Assembly (NCBI GenBank): GCA_004764695.1
Contig: SMSO01000036.1
Span: 82,001-146,000 of the forward strand
Source: Schizochytrium sp. TIO01
Lineage: Eukaryota; Sar; Bigyra; Thraustochytrida; Thraustochytriidae
DNA: 64,000 nt
Reading direction: 5' to 3'
Under the pieces are notes generated by a model that did not search any database, was not told the DNA's origin, and worked only from the letters and a program-made list of their open reading frames with translations. Positions 31,240-42,904 of this stretch are shown one piece after another. The translations under genes and the position numbers were made by a program. Position 1 is the stretch's first letter. Every line of letters begins with the position of its first letter.

Positions 31240-34200
31240 CCTACTGCAATGGTGGAATATGAAATATATATGTATATTAAAATAAAAATTAAAATTGTTT
31301 ATCATTAAAAAATAGTAGAAAGCTTATGAAACTAAGTTTTAGTGGTTTATAAATTTTCGGAGATCAGCCTGAGCAAATAGAGAGAATCAGGAAGAGCAAA
31401 GGTTTCGAGGAACGAGAGACCTGCTCGCAGACTGCCGCCCTTGTTCCATCGCCACCCTGCCGCAGGTTTCGTCAGCTCGCTATGGCTGTCGCCGCCACCA
31501 CGGCTCCCGCGAGACGATCAAGGTCCGCCCTGGGAATCTAAAAGGTCCGCTGTCGCCGCGCCACTGCCGTACTGACCCGAAGTTGTCGGAGATCGCTCGC
31601 TGCTGTCGATGTACTCCGAGCGATGGTTTTCGCGACACACTCACTCACGCTTAGCATACTCGAGGTTTGTGGCACAAGGTACGGGCACAGTCGTGCAGAG
31701 TGATCTCGAACCAGCGTGGCCTGTGATGGTCTGCTGAAGATTACATGGCAATGGGCGGCTGCGCGAAGAAGAAGCTGGTCGCGATCTCCGAGCAGCTGTG
31801 CCTCCTCCCACGAGAGGCGGTTCTCTTCCCTCTTCAAATGTTAGTGCTGGTGCACATACAAGAGAAGAACAAAAAGGCATCAAGAAATAACAGTACGTAG
31901 ATGGAGAGTAGTAAAAAAAACAAAACAATCAAAAACAAACCCGGTAAACCAGCTGGCCAGACAATGTTAACTTAACAACAGCAACGAAAGAATGTCCGAG
32001 GCGAGGCAGGAAGAACCCGAAAGGAAGGCCTTGATAAGAAGCCTGAGGGATAATCAGCAAGGGGGAGACATTGCCTATAATAATGCACGGTAGGTAATAC
32101 AACAGTGGCAAAATGGAATTATATATGGTAATTTCTTGTTTAGGGCGGCGATATTTTCCAAGAATTACAAATTGAAAAGAGTACTAACTTTTAAAAGATT
32201 TACTGAGAAGGTTTTAAAAATAAGTTTCTAACTTTACTTGTTAATTTTACTTGAAAAAGAAGAATGGAAAAACGGCGGGTCGAAGTAAAACATATCGTTG
32301 AATGAACTGCACTATTTTGCCAGTCGCGCAACGTGTTTGTGAGATGAGCATGTTGCAAAGACTTACTCGCATTCGCTTTGCATGGAATTGATAACTGTAT
32401 TGCAAAAGTTTTATTGACAGCAGCAGGAGGACTGTATCACGAAAAGGGCATGACTACTCATTATCACCGGCACCAATACATTCTGTGGAATTTCTCGCAG
32501 ACCGTGACAGCCGCAGTGAAGGGATTGCTGCTTTTGAAGAACATTATGTTTTCTTCGTATTTTAATAAAAATACCAAAAAAGAACTCCTTTCGAGCAAAG
32601 CGTGCACGTGCTGTCATCAATGTGATCCCAACAACCGTGAATGCCAAAGAAGGCTAGAGATGAGCTCGAAGTAATTAGTAAATAAGTTAAAACAGTCTTC
32701 CCTATGCGTGCTAGCTAGTACCTAGTACTCATTGTCTTTATAGCAACAACAAAACAAAACATAGGGGCCTTCCACTATGCTCGATAAAGGTGGCGGAAGA
32801 TGTAAAAGGTAAATTAGGAATTTGAAAACTGCAACTACCTGTTTTTATCTCCAGTGCGCACCACGTTTCGTGTTGCAACAAAAAAAGGACAGGAGCCCTT
32901 TCAAGTTGCGACCCGCTCACCTGAAAGTTTAAATCAAAACAGCCCCAAAACTCCGGGCTAGAAGTGAGATGCTTCATCGCAAGGTCGGTAGGTAAATCGT
33001 TGTATCTTTTCCTCGAGAAAAACGAATGAATTGATGTTTCAAGGACTCATGTTGCAAGTCAGAACAAAACAACAATGTGAGGCGTACGATAGTTAGTTGC
33101 CTACTAGCGCTGACTGCATATCACAGTGGGGGCTTCCGATTATAATTCCATTAGATCTAATTCGCCTTCTTTTTGATTCACGACAACCAGATGGCAACTG
33201 TCAAAGTATCGCTTTATGGAAATTGTGTGACTTCCGCCGCCGCCAGCATGATCCTATTTATTAACTTGGAATAATGGTTATTATTAGTAGTATTTCTTTT
33301 AATCCAAGAAGAGGTAGTAAATAGTTCAAAGTAGCACTTTTCCAAATTCTAGAATGAAAATGAGATCTTCTTCTACCACCTTTGCAAACGTCGAAGCAAC
33401 AGTACAAAAAGAGAAGAAATCGTTGCCTACTACCTCGGCACCTAACCTGAGTAAGAGCAGCTTCGGAGCAGTTTTAAAAAATACAAATTATTAGGCATTG
33501 TTTCTTTTTCAGTTAAAAATGTGTTTACTGCGCAATAGGTAGTAGGCCTGTGATTTAGATTCATATGGGATAGAGCAGTTGGTTCAATTGAGGTAGGTAG
33601 CGATTCTCCCGTCTCAATAGCGAGGGCCTAAAGGCGATCTCAATCATGAAACGAAACTAAGTTTGCCCGCAAGAGAAGTAGTTCAAATTTACAAGAAGAA
33701 AAATGAAACCTACTTTTCAAAATATTTTATTCTTTTATAGTTTTTTTTTCACTTTAAAAGAAAAGAAAAAAAGCGTAAATATTTCGTATGTTATGAAAGA
33801 AAATCTCTCAATACGCTACATTAGGCATTTAAACTCATGCACTAGCATGGTAAGCAGTTGCTTGACTTAAACAGCCGTGCGTAATCTGCTCGACTTTAGC
33901 CAGGAATATCAAATGACACAGACCTCAACGCCTGAATTTCGGTTGCCCGCTCAGCTTCGTCAGAGGGTTCTGAGAAGGAGGATCCCACTTCCCGCCTGAA
34001 CACGTTCTTTGCACTAGAAGAAATATTATCCCTGCCTACGGACATATAAGAAGAAGAAAAAAGGTAATTTATTCACAAAAAAAATAGCAATGCTAAAGTA
34101 TATGGTATTCACTCTTCCAGGAAACAATACACTTTTTTTTATTTTTAAAATAAATAAAATTAAAAAGTATTAAATATAAAACTTCGAATAATGAGATGCC

Positions 34201-35000
34201 CTTTTCGCACCCGTAGTACATTTCTGATGGGACCTTCTCCCAGGCTGTGCAGCAACAAAATTAATCCATGGTATCTATCAGAATCTCGAGAAACGCAGCA
34301 CGTATACGTCTTCTTCCCTAGGGTCACGCAAAGCATACTTTCTCTTGCCGATGATTGCGGTTCTGTAGTTCTCTCTTCCCCCTCTGGTTGTCTCCCCTTG
34401 CATCCTGTTCGTTATCTTGTAAATAAAAAGTAAATAAACATTTGGTACCTAAGCATTGTAGAAGGTGTCGAAGAAGAGACAAAAGAAGAAAGCGGAGCCT
34501 GAGGAGGAAAACCTCTTCTTCCCTGACTCCTCCTTGACGGCTGCCTCCTCCCACTTCTGCGTACAAGTCAGCTACTTGCGCTACGCAGTCATCTGCACTT
34601 CCTTTTTCAGTTGCTCTTGTTTCCCCTTGCAGGTGCCGTTCTTTGCGCTACCTAGTACCAAACCAAGTTCCTCTCAGCGCATTAATTAGTGTTCTTCATC
34701 TTTCATCCTTTGTTTCACTCTCATTCATTCATTTAAAAAAAGTAAATAATAAAAAAAAATCGTACTCTCTCACTTACCTGCAAGTGCTCTCCCGCCAAAA
34801 GAGAGATTTATTTATTTATTTACTGAATGAGCGAACAAGAGAGAGATAAAAAGTACAACCAATCCCCAAGCAGCCTTTCGCCACGCAGTCCTCTCGTGCG
34901 CCAGAGAGCAAGGTCGCTTCTCAGTCAGCATTTCGCCCCCCGTTCACCGCCATTGTGACCTCTTCAGCATCAATAACGACGCCACTAAGAGCACCAAAGA

Positions 35001-35015
35001 AACAAACAAACAAAC

Positions 35016-35046
<31 letters not shown>

Positions 35047-35051
35047 GAGAG
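35001..35051. repeat. (AAAC)n / (AAAG)n microsatellite
   Basis: AACAAACAAACAAACAAAG followed by AAAGAAAGAAAGAAAC units. Simple repeat. Confidence 0.85.
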
Positions 35052-35158
35052 CGACTTGAAAACAAGAAAAAAGAATTCTTCCTTCTAATTTTGTTCCCCT
35101 TCTCTCAGGAAAGAGAAGAGGTCATTCTATCTCCCATCTACTAAAAGCACAATCATTA

Positions 35159-35192
35159 CATCTATACATCTATACATACATACATCTATACA

Positions 35193-35225
<33 letters not shown>

Positions 35226-35226
35226 G
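35159..35226. repeat. (CATA)n / CATCTATA microsatellite
   Basis: CATCTATACAT units followed by about nine CATA units. Simple repeat. Confidence 0.9.
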
Positions 35227-35417
35227 TGCGTCCGTCTTTAACACTTGAAGCGGCGGACCCGAAGTCGATCGAAAGCAAATCCCAAACGTAGAGTCGCAGC
35301 AGTCCCGCTCGCGACAAATCTCAAAGCTCTTGCTTTCAAGCGACACACGCGGTAAGTTATCAACCGGAGGCGATCCCTCTCGATCGCGCATCCATCACAA
35401 GCGGCCTCGAATCACAC

Positions 35418-35419
<2 letters not shown>

Positions 35420-35480
<61 letters not shown>
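35420..35480 (+). repeat. (AGC)20 trinucleotide repeat
   Basis: An uninterrupted run of about 20 AGC/GCA triplets. It could encode poly-Ser, poly-Gln or poly-Ala, but the surrounding frames have no other sign of being a gene, so it is treated as a microsatellite. Confidence 0.9.
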
Positions 35481-35482
<2 letters not shown>

Positions 35483-35629
35483 GACACCACCAACAGCAGC
35501 AGCACGAAAGAACCAGCGAGATTGAATTCATTCACGCGCATGGAGAGAGAACAAATAAACGACTAGGCAACGAGACCACGGAGTCTTGGCCAGGCTAGAA
35601 AGACGACTCCGGCTTGACTCCGCTCGGGT

Positions 35630-35657
35630 GGGCAGGGCAGGGCAGGGCAGGGCAGAG
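35630..35657. repeat. (GGGCA)5 tandem
   Basis: GTGGGCAGGGCAGGGCAGGG, five pentamer units, in a GC-rich island. Confidence 0.85.
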
Positions 35658-35727
35658 CAGCGCTCGCACGACTGCCGTGTGGCGGAGTCGCGCGATATCC
35701 TCGCGGAGAGATGGCTTTGGCTGCGCA

Positions 35728-35802
35728 TTTTTTGAATTTTCGAAATTTTCGAATTTTCGAAATTTCGAAATTTTCGAATTTTTTGAATTTTTCGAATTTC
35801 TC
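35728..35802. repeat. TTCGAA-rich palindromic repeat tract
   Basis: Repeated (TT)TTCGAA(TT/A) units: TTTTTTGAATTTTCGAAATT, TTCGAATTTTCGAAATTTCG and so on. Each unit is self-complementary, so the tract can fold in many registers. Confidence 0.85.
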
Positions 35803-36008
35803 GCTGAGCTGTAAATCCTCTCCGCTCCAGCGCCCGCGGCACCTGCCCTTGCTTGGCCTCTCGCGCTGAGTTTCGCTTCAGGCCGGCGACCTCCTCTCCC
35901 ATTCTCCCGCTCCGCTCTCGCCTCCGGGCCCGCGCGCCCTCGACCTCGCGGCCAATTCTCGCTGCATCGCTCCGACTTACACGGGCGCAGAAGGCAGGCA
36001 CTACAGCG

Positions 36009-36026
36009 GTGTGTGTGTGTGTGTGT
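36009..36026. repeat. (GT)n dinucleotide repeat
   Basis: Nine GT units. Simple repeat. Confidence 0.9.
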
Positions 36027-36252
36027 TTATGTGTTTATCCCTGGTCTCTTCTTTCTTTACCTTCTCGGCAGAGGCTTACCGACGCTCAGGCCGCGCGGCC
36101 AGAGAGACGCTCACCGCTCGAAGCCGTACGATCTCTCTGCCGCGGCCGCTCGTCTCCATCGATCGCCTGCGAGGCTCACTCGGCTCATGAGACTCCTTCG
36201 CTCGCAGCGTTGGCCTCCTTGGGCGCCTTGACATGCAAAGAACGAACGGCTA

Positions 36253-36296
36253 GAGAACAGAACAGCTGTTCTCCCGTACTAGAAGAACGGGAGAAC
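36253..36296. other. Two overlapping, mutually exclusive hairpins
   Basis: The arm CTGTTCTCCCGT (36266..36277) can pair with GAGAACAG on its left (36253..36260, 8 bp) or with ACGGGAGAAC on its right (36287..36296, 10 bp, 9-nt loop). The two structures exclude each other. Seen directly in sequence; function unknown. Confidence 0.6.
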
Positions 36297-37484
36297 GCCG
36301 GAACAGCCCGACTTCTCAGAGAGGTCCTAACCACGGTAAGGTCTTCTTACGCGACCCTCGACTCTCCGTCTGTGTCTCCTTCGCTCGAGGCCCCCAGAGG
36401 GGCTCTGTAGGAGGAGACTCCTATGTTGGGTCTACCGTAAGGGGTGCTATCATAGGACTAGCAAAAACACCGCAGTCAAGGAGAGAAAGGAGGGTGAAAC
36501 TCTGCACCCTATGAATGCACCGGACACGGTGTGGTGGACCCGCCTGTGACTATGGGTCTGGCTAAGGCGCAGTAGGGTTGGGTAGCGGCGAGCTAAGGTC
36601 GACCAGGAGTATGTGCAGACAATATAGGAACGGAGTAGTGATTCGTATACAGGGGCTGTCGAGTCAGTTTGGCACTCTACTGAGCAGGGCCTCGGTGACG
36701 TTCATTCATTTCGCTAGAAACTGCTGACAAATGGAGGCGTGGCATCATTCACATCTCCGCTGCACAAAGTACGCGCCCAGGTACGGCTCTCCTTTCCTCA
36801 TACGGGGCTTCGGAGTGCTCATACCTTCTGGCATCTTCGTGCTCGCTCACTCTGCTGTTGTAATATTGTGCAAGTACTTTCTTTGGTCGGTCTCTTAGAA
36901 GGAATCGCGGCTTACTTACCTCGTGGATTAATGAAGTACCTCCTCTCGCGTTGCTTTCCTTGAGGAGGAGGAGGACTTCACCGCCGGGGCGAGATGAAAC
37001 AAGGCAACAACGGCACTGTGCGACGCAGGTGTCGAGACGGTGGAGACCGCCAGCTGGCCGGCACACGTTCTCTCGCAGCAGCAAAGTATATGTATGAGGG
37101 TCGTCGGTTGTATCGTTGCTTTGTCTATACTTACCCCCTGGTATCGAGTGAGTCTTGACTGGATTGGGAACAGGTGAAAGGTAGATGGACACAAGTCCAT
37201 CCTGGGCATCGCGAGCGGTGCCGAGCACACGCTAAAGTTAACTCATCTTCAGCAAAATGATGGCGATGTCTAGAGCAATCAAAGCTTCCTCCTCCGCCTT
37301 CAAGGAAATGAATGCAGCATCTATTTCTTCAACGATGGTCTTCGTTTCCATTCCTCACGGTTCTCGCCTCGTCTCGCGGGTCCCGTGTCCCTTTTCTCCG
37401 TGCCACCCTTTTCTTTCTCTTTCTTTTTTCACTTCCTTATCATAATAAGCCCATTGATCAATGGATTAATGAGTGAGTGACAGA

Positions 37485-37502
37485 GTGATTGATTGATTGA
37501 TT
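37485..37502. repeat. Short (TTGA)n tract
   Basis: GATTGATTGATTGATTCA. Same family as the longer tracts at 9451 and 50270. Confidence 0.8.
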
Positions 37503-38257
37503 CAAGATTAATGAATACGTGGTGTGTCCTGAGCCTCTCTCTTCCGGTCTCTCGGAGATCTTTGCTGTTGTAATAAGTTCTTCTTCCTCATCTCCGCTCC
37601 ACGTGTCACTCACTCCTTCTGGGCCGTGTTCTTCTCCTGCTGTAGATAGTCTGCCTCACAACGCTCAGAAAGCAGGCTCTCGCTGGCTCCCGAGACTCTA
37701 CTCTGCTCGATTCGATTCCTTTCGCTGCTGCTCCACGCCTCAATTCTACCTTCGTGATTCCACCTTCGTGATCGACTGAAGCGCTCGGTCCACTTTGATT
37801 CTTGAAGAACAATCTGACTAACTTTCCTTTGCCCCTTATTGTAACCCGTATGAAACCTTCCCACGCACGCATGACTCATGCTTGATAACCTCTACCCACC
37901 GAATTATTCCCTTTATTCCCCCATTTATCCTGCCTATGTTTCTGCGCATTTTACGACACTATTTTCACTACGGGGTCACTAATGTACTTCTACCAGCAGC
38001 CTCCAGCCCTCTTCTTCCCTTCCCCTTCTTTCCTTTCTTTTCCGGAACAGGCATCCCGCGGAGGGTAAGGTACTCGAGCGAGCCAGCAGCGCTCGCTCCC
38101 AGGCACGATTTCTGTCCGCAGCTTCCTCTCGAACGCCGCGCATTGGCGCCGGCACCTGAGCTTGCGCCGTGAGCGAGAACGCAAAGCGCAGGTGACGGAA
38201 TCTCGCTCCCGTTCATCCGCGCAGTCCGCGTCTGCCTCGAGCTCTGGCAGTGCTGAG

Positions 38258-39412
38258 ATGGGCGCTGATGTCGTTGACCAGGCCATCCGTGGCGCCCAAG
38301 CCGCCGTGCCCGGATGGGCTGCCTTGCCTCAAGATGGCTTTGACTCTGAGGTTGTTACCGGTGGCTTGACCAACCGCCTCATGCTCATCACCATCAGCAG
38401 TGATACTGAGGTGCCTGAGGAGGCTCTCGTCGCCGCATCCGAGGCTGAGGCTACCGGTGGCATTGACGGCGACGGCGACGGCTTCTCAACCATGGCTTTG
38501 ATACGTATCTTCGGTGAGGGTACCGACGACTTCATCGACCGTGCTGTTGAAATGGAGGTCTGCGATGTCGTTGCTGAGGCTGGTATTGCTCCCCGTGTGC
38601 TTGGCCACTTTTATGGAGGCCGTGCGGAAGAGTTCATCACGAATGCCCACTCGCTCGTTAACAAGGAGTTGCACCAGGATGACATTCTGGCCGCCACTGC
38701 CAGCCTCATGGCCCAGATGCACTCTATTCATATCTCTGAGCAGTCTGCAGAGATCCTCGTGCCGGAGCCCACAACCCCGCAGATTCTAGCCAAGCTCTAC
38801 GCGGCTGCGAAGGAAACATCCTTCGACCCTGCGACCCACCCCTATAAAGCAGCGAAGCTTGCCTGCTTTGAAGTCGATAAGCTTGCAGATGAGGTCCGCT
38901 GGCTTGAGGATCAAATGGCTGCTTCGGGCATGGGCGTGGTGCTCTGCCACAGAGACTTGCAGTCAGGCAACGTCATGATCCGTCAGAATGAGGATGGAGA
39001 GCTCGAGCGGGCTTACCTCATTGACTTCGAGTACGGTGGCATGGACTACTGCGGTTTCGACTTTGGCAACACCTTCAACGAGATGTCAATCAACAACTTT
39101 AGCACCAAGTTTCCGGGCTTCAACTTGGACGTCGATATGTACCCGACGCCAGAGCAGCAGCACCTCTTCTTTGAGAGCTACCTCGACTCCTTCCCTGACC
39201 CGGAGAGGCTCTTCGCGGATGGCGATGTACCAGACACCCGCGAGGGCATGATCGAGCGCCTTATTGAGTTTGCTCGTATTGGAACTCTTGCATCACACCT
39301 GCAGTGGATTTTGTGGGGTATTGCACAGGCTGGCGCCTCCACTATCGAGTTTGGACACCTTGAGTACTCGATGTGTCGCTACGACCAATACCGTGTCCTT
39401 CGCGGACTCTAA
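38258..39412 (+). CDS. Choline/ethanolamine kinase
   Basis: 384 aa from the ATG at 38258 (GAGATGGGC). Phosphorylates ethanolamine and/or choline with ATP, the first step of the CDP-ethanolamine/CDP-choline (Kennedy) pathway; cytosolic. Family features: VVTGGLTNRLMLI (N-lobe), RAEEFITNAHSL (the usual EQFI.SR.L position), the Brenner motif LCHRDLQSGNVM (about 229-240, catalytic Asp233), the choline-kinase motif YLIDFEYGGMDYCGFDFGN (metal-binding Asp256), and the C-terminal HLQWILWGIAQAGASTIEFG and EYSMCRYDQYR. HRDL replaces the more usual HNDL of this family. An acidic Gly/Asp insert (TGGIDGDGDG) sits in the N-lobe. The frame is open upstream to 38162 without an ATG, so a longer N-terminus from an upstream exon is possible. 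Choline versus ethanolamine preference cannot be told. Confidence 0.92.
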   Translation: MGADVVDQAIRGAQAAVPGWAALPQDGFDSEVVTGGLTNRLMLITISSDTEVPEEALVAASEAEATGGIDGDGDGFSTMALIRIFGEGTDDFIDRAVEMEVCDVVAEAGIAPRVLGHFYGGRAEEFITNAHSLVNKELHQDDILAATASLMAQMHSIHISEQSAEILVPEPTTPQILAKLYAAAKETSFDPATHPYKAAKLACFEVDKLADEVRWLEDQMAASGMGVVLCHRDLQSGNVMIRQNEDGELERAYLIDFEYGGMDYCGFDFGNTFNEMSINNFSTKFPGFNLDVDMYPTPEQQHLFFESYLDSFPDPERLFADGDVPDTREGMIERLIEFARIGTLASHLQWILWGIAQAGASTIEFGHLEYSMCRYDQYRVLRGL

Positions 39413-42400
39413 GTGACCGCGTAGCCACACCCAGACAGCCAGAATCCCACAACATCCGTCACACACTCAGTCCGTGAGGGTCAACAAACAGCAAATTATC
39501 AACTTCCTTCTCGCGGGTCTCTCTTATGACATAAAGGCAATAAGTAGCCGGTTAGCCGGCCAGTTACTTTGCCAATTGAAGGTCCCGCTCGAAGAAGCAT
39601 TTGATGTCTGTGTGACTTTTCACTTGTTTGTTTCAGCAAACAAACAAATTCGAGGTTATCCCCTGTACTACACATCATTTGATTGATTTATTCATTCGCT
39701 GTTGTTGGTGTCGTAGGACTTATGTACTCCTCTTTTTGTTGTGATTTCATGTGTGGAGTCTGGAATCTGAGTCTTAGATTCTCCACGTCGTCGTCATCGT
39801 CGGCGTCGTTGTTTTATGCACATAACAGGCTGACAACACCAGCGCCTCTATTACTCACATCCGTTCTAGTGTTATTACGTCTCCGTCCCATAAGAGTAGA
39901 TTGATTGTTTACACTTGTGTTGCTCTGCGCCTCTGCCAACATCAACATCAATAACAATTTCTACAATTGCCTCTCTGCAACATCTTCTACGGCCATCCCA
40001 AAAGAGCCCGTCCCACCCATACTACTTTTTTTTTACATGCCAATGCATTCTTTCATTCCTCTCAATTATCCATCCTTTTTTACACATAACTAAAAATCAA
40101 GTGAAAAATTGCCGTTTCTTTCTACTTCTAGTGGCCCACCACCCTTTGTTTTTAGCTTCCCCTAACCCCGAATTCCTGGCTCTTGAGTACAATACACCCG
40201 CGAGTCATTGACTCCCGGAGTCATACGAGTTGCTTGCCCCCCACACACAAGTTCTTCAGCTCCTTCTGATCAGTGTGTATTACCTGTTCGTTCCGTTACA
40301 CCTGGCGGTCTTTCTTCTTTCGTTCCTTCCTCTTGCCTGCTGCAGTGTGCCGTAACCTGCATGTCTACTCACTCGCCCACTGAGCTCAATTTCCTCAGCA
40401 TTTCCACCAGGGCTATGCGGGCATCAATTTGTAACGATTCCGCATAAAATTGCATGAGGTTTGGTTCCCGCCTACATATACTATGCATGATGAGTGTTTC
40501 TGTCCCTTAATGAAGATGCCACAGAATTAGACGCAGCGCTTAACATTCCGAGACGATCGCGTACGCTAGACTTCCAGGATCCCACACAAAAGCCCACGTG
40601 CCACGACATGGTCTCGCCAGCTCAGCGCTCCCAGCCGGGACGAGCTCCCAGAAACGGCCCAGCCCGTGCCTTTTGGTTGGCCTTCTGTCACCTTTCAAGG
40701 TGCGCACGGGAACCCCTTGAGTTTTGCGCAAACGGTCCCACAGAACAAACGCCAAGGTTTACAATTAAATTAGTAGTAGACAATTGCTAACACAGCACAC
40801 TGTTGATAGGAAGGATAAACACGTGCGATTCGCCATGATATAGACCCCGCTCTTTACAAGGTAGCTAGCTGCTTCCTGCCCCGGAGTGACATGAAGATTC
40901 CTCCGAGTGGATGTATCTGATCAGCAGCAGTGGCTTGACCTCTTCTTTGTCTCTTTATCTTCTCTCAAATTCAAGATTTTTTTTTTAAATTTAATATTAA
41001 TATATACATATAGATATTTAATTAATAAATACTAGTTTTGGGAAATGAATTGGATGAATGGCATCTTTGACAAGAATCTCTTTTCCTGTTTCATAGCACC
41101 CGTTCAAAATCATCTCCTTGTAGATTATCATGCTATTGATAATGCTCCATTCTGAAGGACGCTGGTGACTCTACGCGAATGGAGACCAGCATATCGACGA
41201 AAAGGAGTGCTTGCTCTACTGCTTCCAAGTCATGCTGTGGTTTCACGACCAAGGCATTTGTTTATTCTAGCCCGCCCGCAACGATGTGAAGGGTGTCTTG
41301 GATTGAGAAACTACCGTCTTAAGTAAATCCAAGCATTCTCTCTAGTCTTATAGCGAGAGAACCTCTGCGAATAGGACAACTTAACTTTGGTGTTCAGCAC
41401 TTTATCCTGCCATCGCAATCAAAAGTCGTCACAGATCACAACAGTCAGAATTCGATCTCAGCAAAAGACCCATAGGGTAGTTTGTAGTGCCTTTGCTTTG
41501 ATCTTGCGATCCCATATAGCCTCATGAATGCGACTGGGTCGAACACTTTGCCGACCTGAGAGAGTCTCCGCTACAAAGATGTTCCTGTATGGGTTGCATG
41601 GATATTCTAATTACTACATACACTTTGAGCGTGGTTCAAATGATTCCTTCAACGTGTGATGTTCTGGGCGCCCTACTTCCTGCAAATAATGGTACGGGGG
41701 CAATATTATTATAATTTAACTATATTATATGCATCACAGCGTAGATAAGCTATTAGTGATCCTATCATAAGCAACATCAATATGAAAGAGTATACCATCC
41801 TAAATATTCCAAGGCTCTGCATCTAATATGAGGTCCTGGAAAAAGTCTTCAATTGTTGTTCCCGGTCAGAGGTAGCAAGCTAAAATCTTTAGCTTGGTTA
41901 AAAATACAAGCCAAAATAATAGTATTTTCCGCAGCTTCACGAAAGGACAGGTCCGTGCTAGAATTGAGGGGTTTCAATTGAAACCACCTTTTGAGTAGTT
42001 AACCATAGGTGGAGTTCTGACAAAAGAACCCCAGGAAATTGATTATTGCATTTTAAAAACGTACACATATTTTCTGTTTCATTTTATCTGCTTAGCTCTG
42101 TAAGTGTGCTGGATGTTTTTGTGATACATTTGACTTCCTAAAAATCATCAGTTGGCTTGTGAAACTTTAAAAAGGAGAAAAGAAAGACCCCAATGTGGTG
42201 TACTTGTTTTGAACAGAAGTCAAGGTCTTTTAAAAAGGACAAGCAGAGACAGGCGAGATCCTTCACAAAGTAAACGAATTGAACGTTTCTCTGGAGGAGT
42301 CGGGTGCGTTGAGTTTAGAAATTGTGGAGAAACGAAATGATAGGTTAATGTACTCCAGGAAGACGCTTTTGTTTTCAAGAAACGCAATAATAGTTAGAGT

Positions 42401-42904
42401 TCTCGAAAACAAAACGTCTTCCCGAACTATGTTGATAATTCGATGAATATCTAGAAAGGTTATGAGAGAAAAAGATTATATATATTTTACTTCATCGACC
42501 GACCGAGGATAGAGAGTCTTTTCAGAGTGCAATTTAAGGGAAAGGAAGATCTTATATTGAATGCTTCCGTGACATCTATGCATATAAAAAGAAAAGATAC
42601 CCATCATGACTGCAGTTCGATGCAAACTTTAGGCATCAATGTAAAAAAGAGCATTGACGAAACACTGTAAACCAAGGAATAATCCTACAATAAAATTCGG
42701 CCCGCTTGCACTAATATGCTCTGCGTGAGAACCTAGTGAATACAGCAGCTATGCCACTTATTAAATTAACTCCTCAAAGGTGCCTTCTTGCAGAGTTTTG
42801 TTGTGTCTGTTTATCGTGCAATGGCATCGAACAATGCCCTAGGTGCAGGAGCACAGTAGTTGATGATGCCATGCATATTATACATCAGGATGGTCATCAC
42901 AAAC
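39413..42904. other. Convergent intergenic region, no gene seen
   Basis: 3.5 kb between convergent genes. Contains ordinary AT-rich sequence and short ORFs without domains. A T/A-rich block lies near 40977..41035. Confidence 0.55.

Larger units (their letters stand above)
29100..38257. other. Gene-poor region, second part
   Basis: 9 kb with no complete gene. AT-rich stretches alternate with short GC-rich islands (30400-30620, 30780-30890, 31400-31860, 35570-36740, 36960-37230). Two islands share an AGAAGGT...GAGCCTGAGGAGGA core (30782-30812 and 34459-34505), suggesting related exon-like or repeat sequence. Many simple repeats lie in 34980-36030. No tRNA or rRNA was recognised. Confidence 0.5.

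Noticed and set aside
35853-36410. Open frame of 185 codons on +
   Set aside because: Starts at a non-ATG codon, crosses a (GT)n repeat and has only composition-driven Arg/Ser/Ala content.
36749-37228. Open frame of 159 codons on -
   Set aside because: No ATG at its start, no domain, and overlapping frames on the same strand are equally open.
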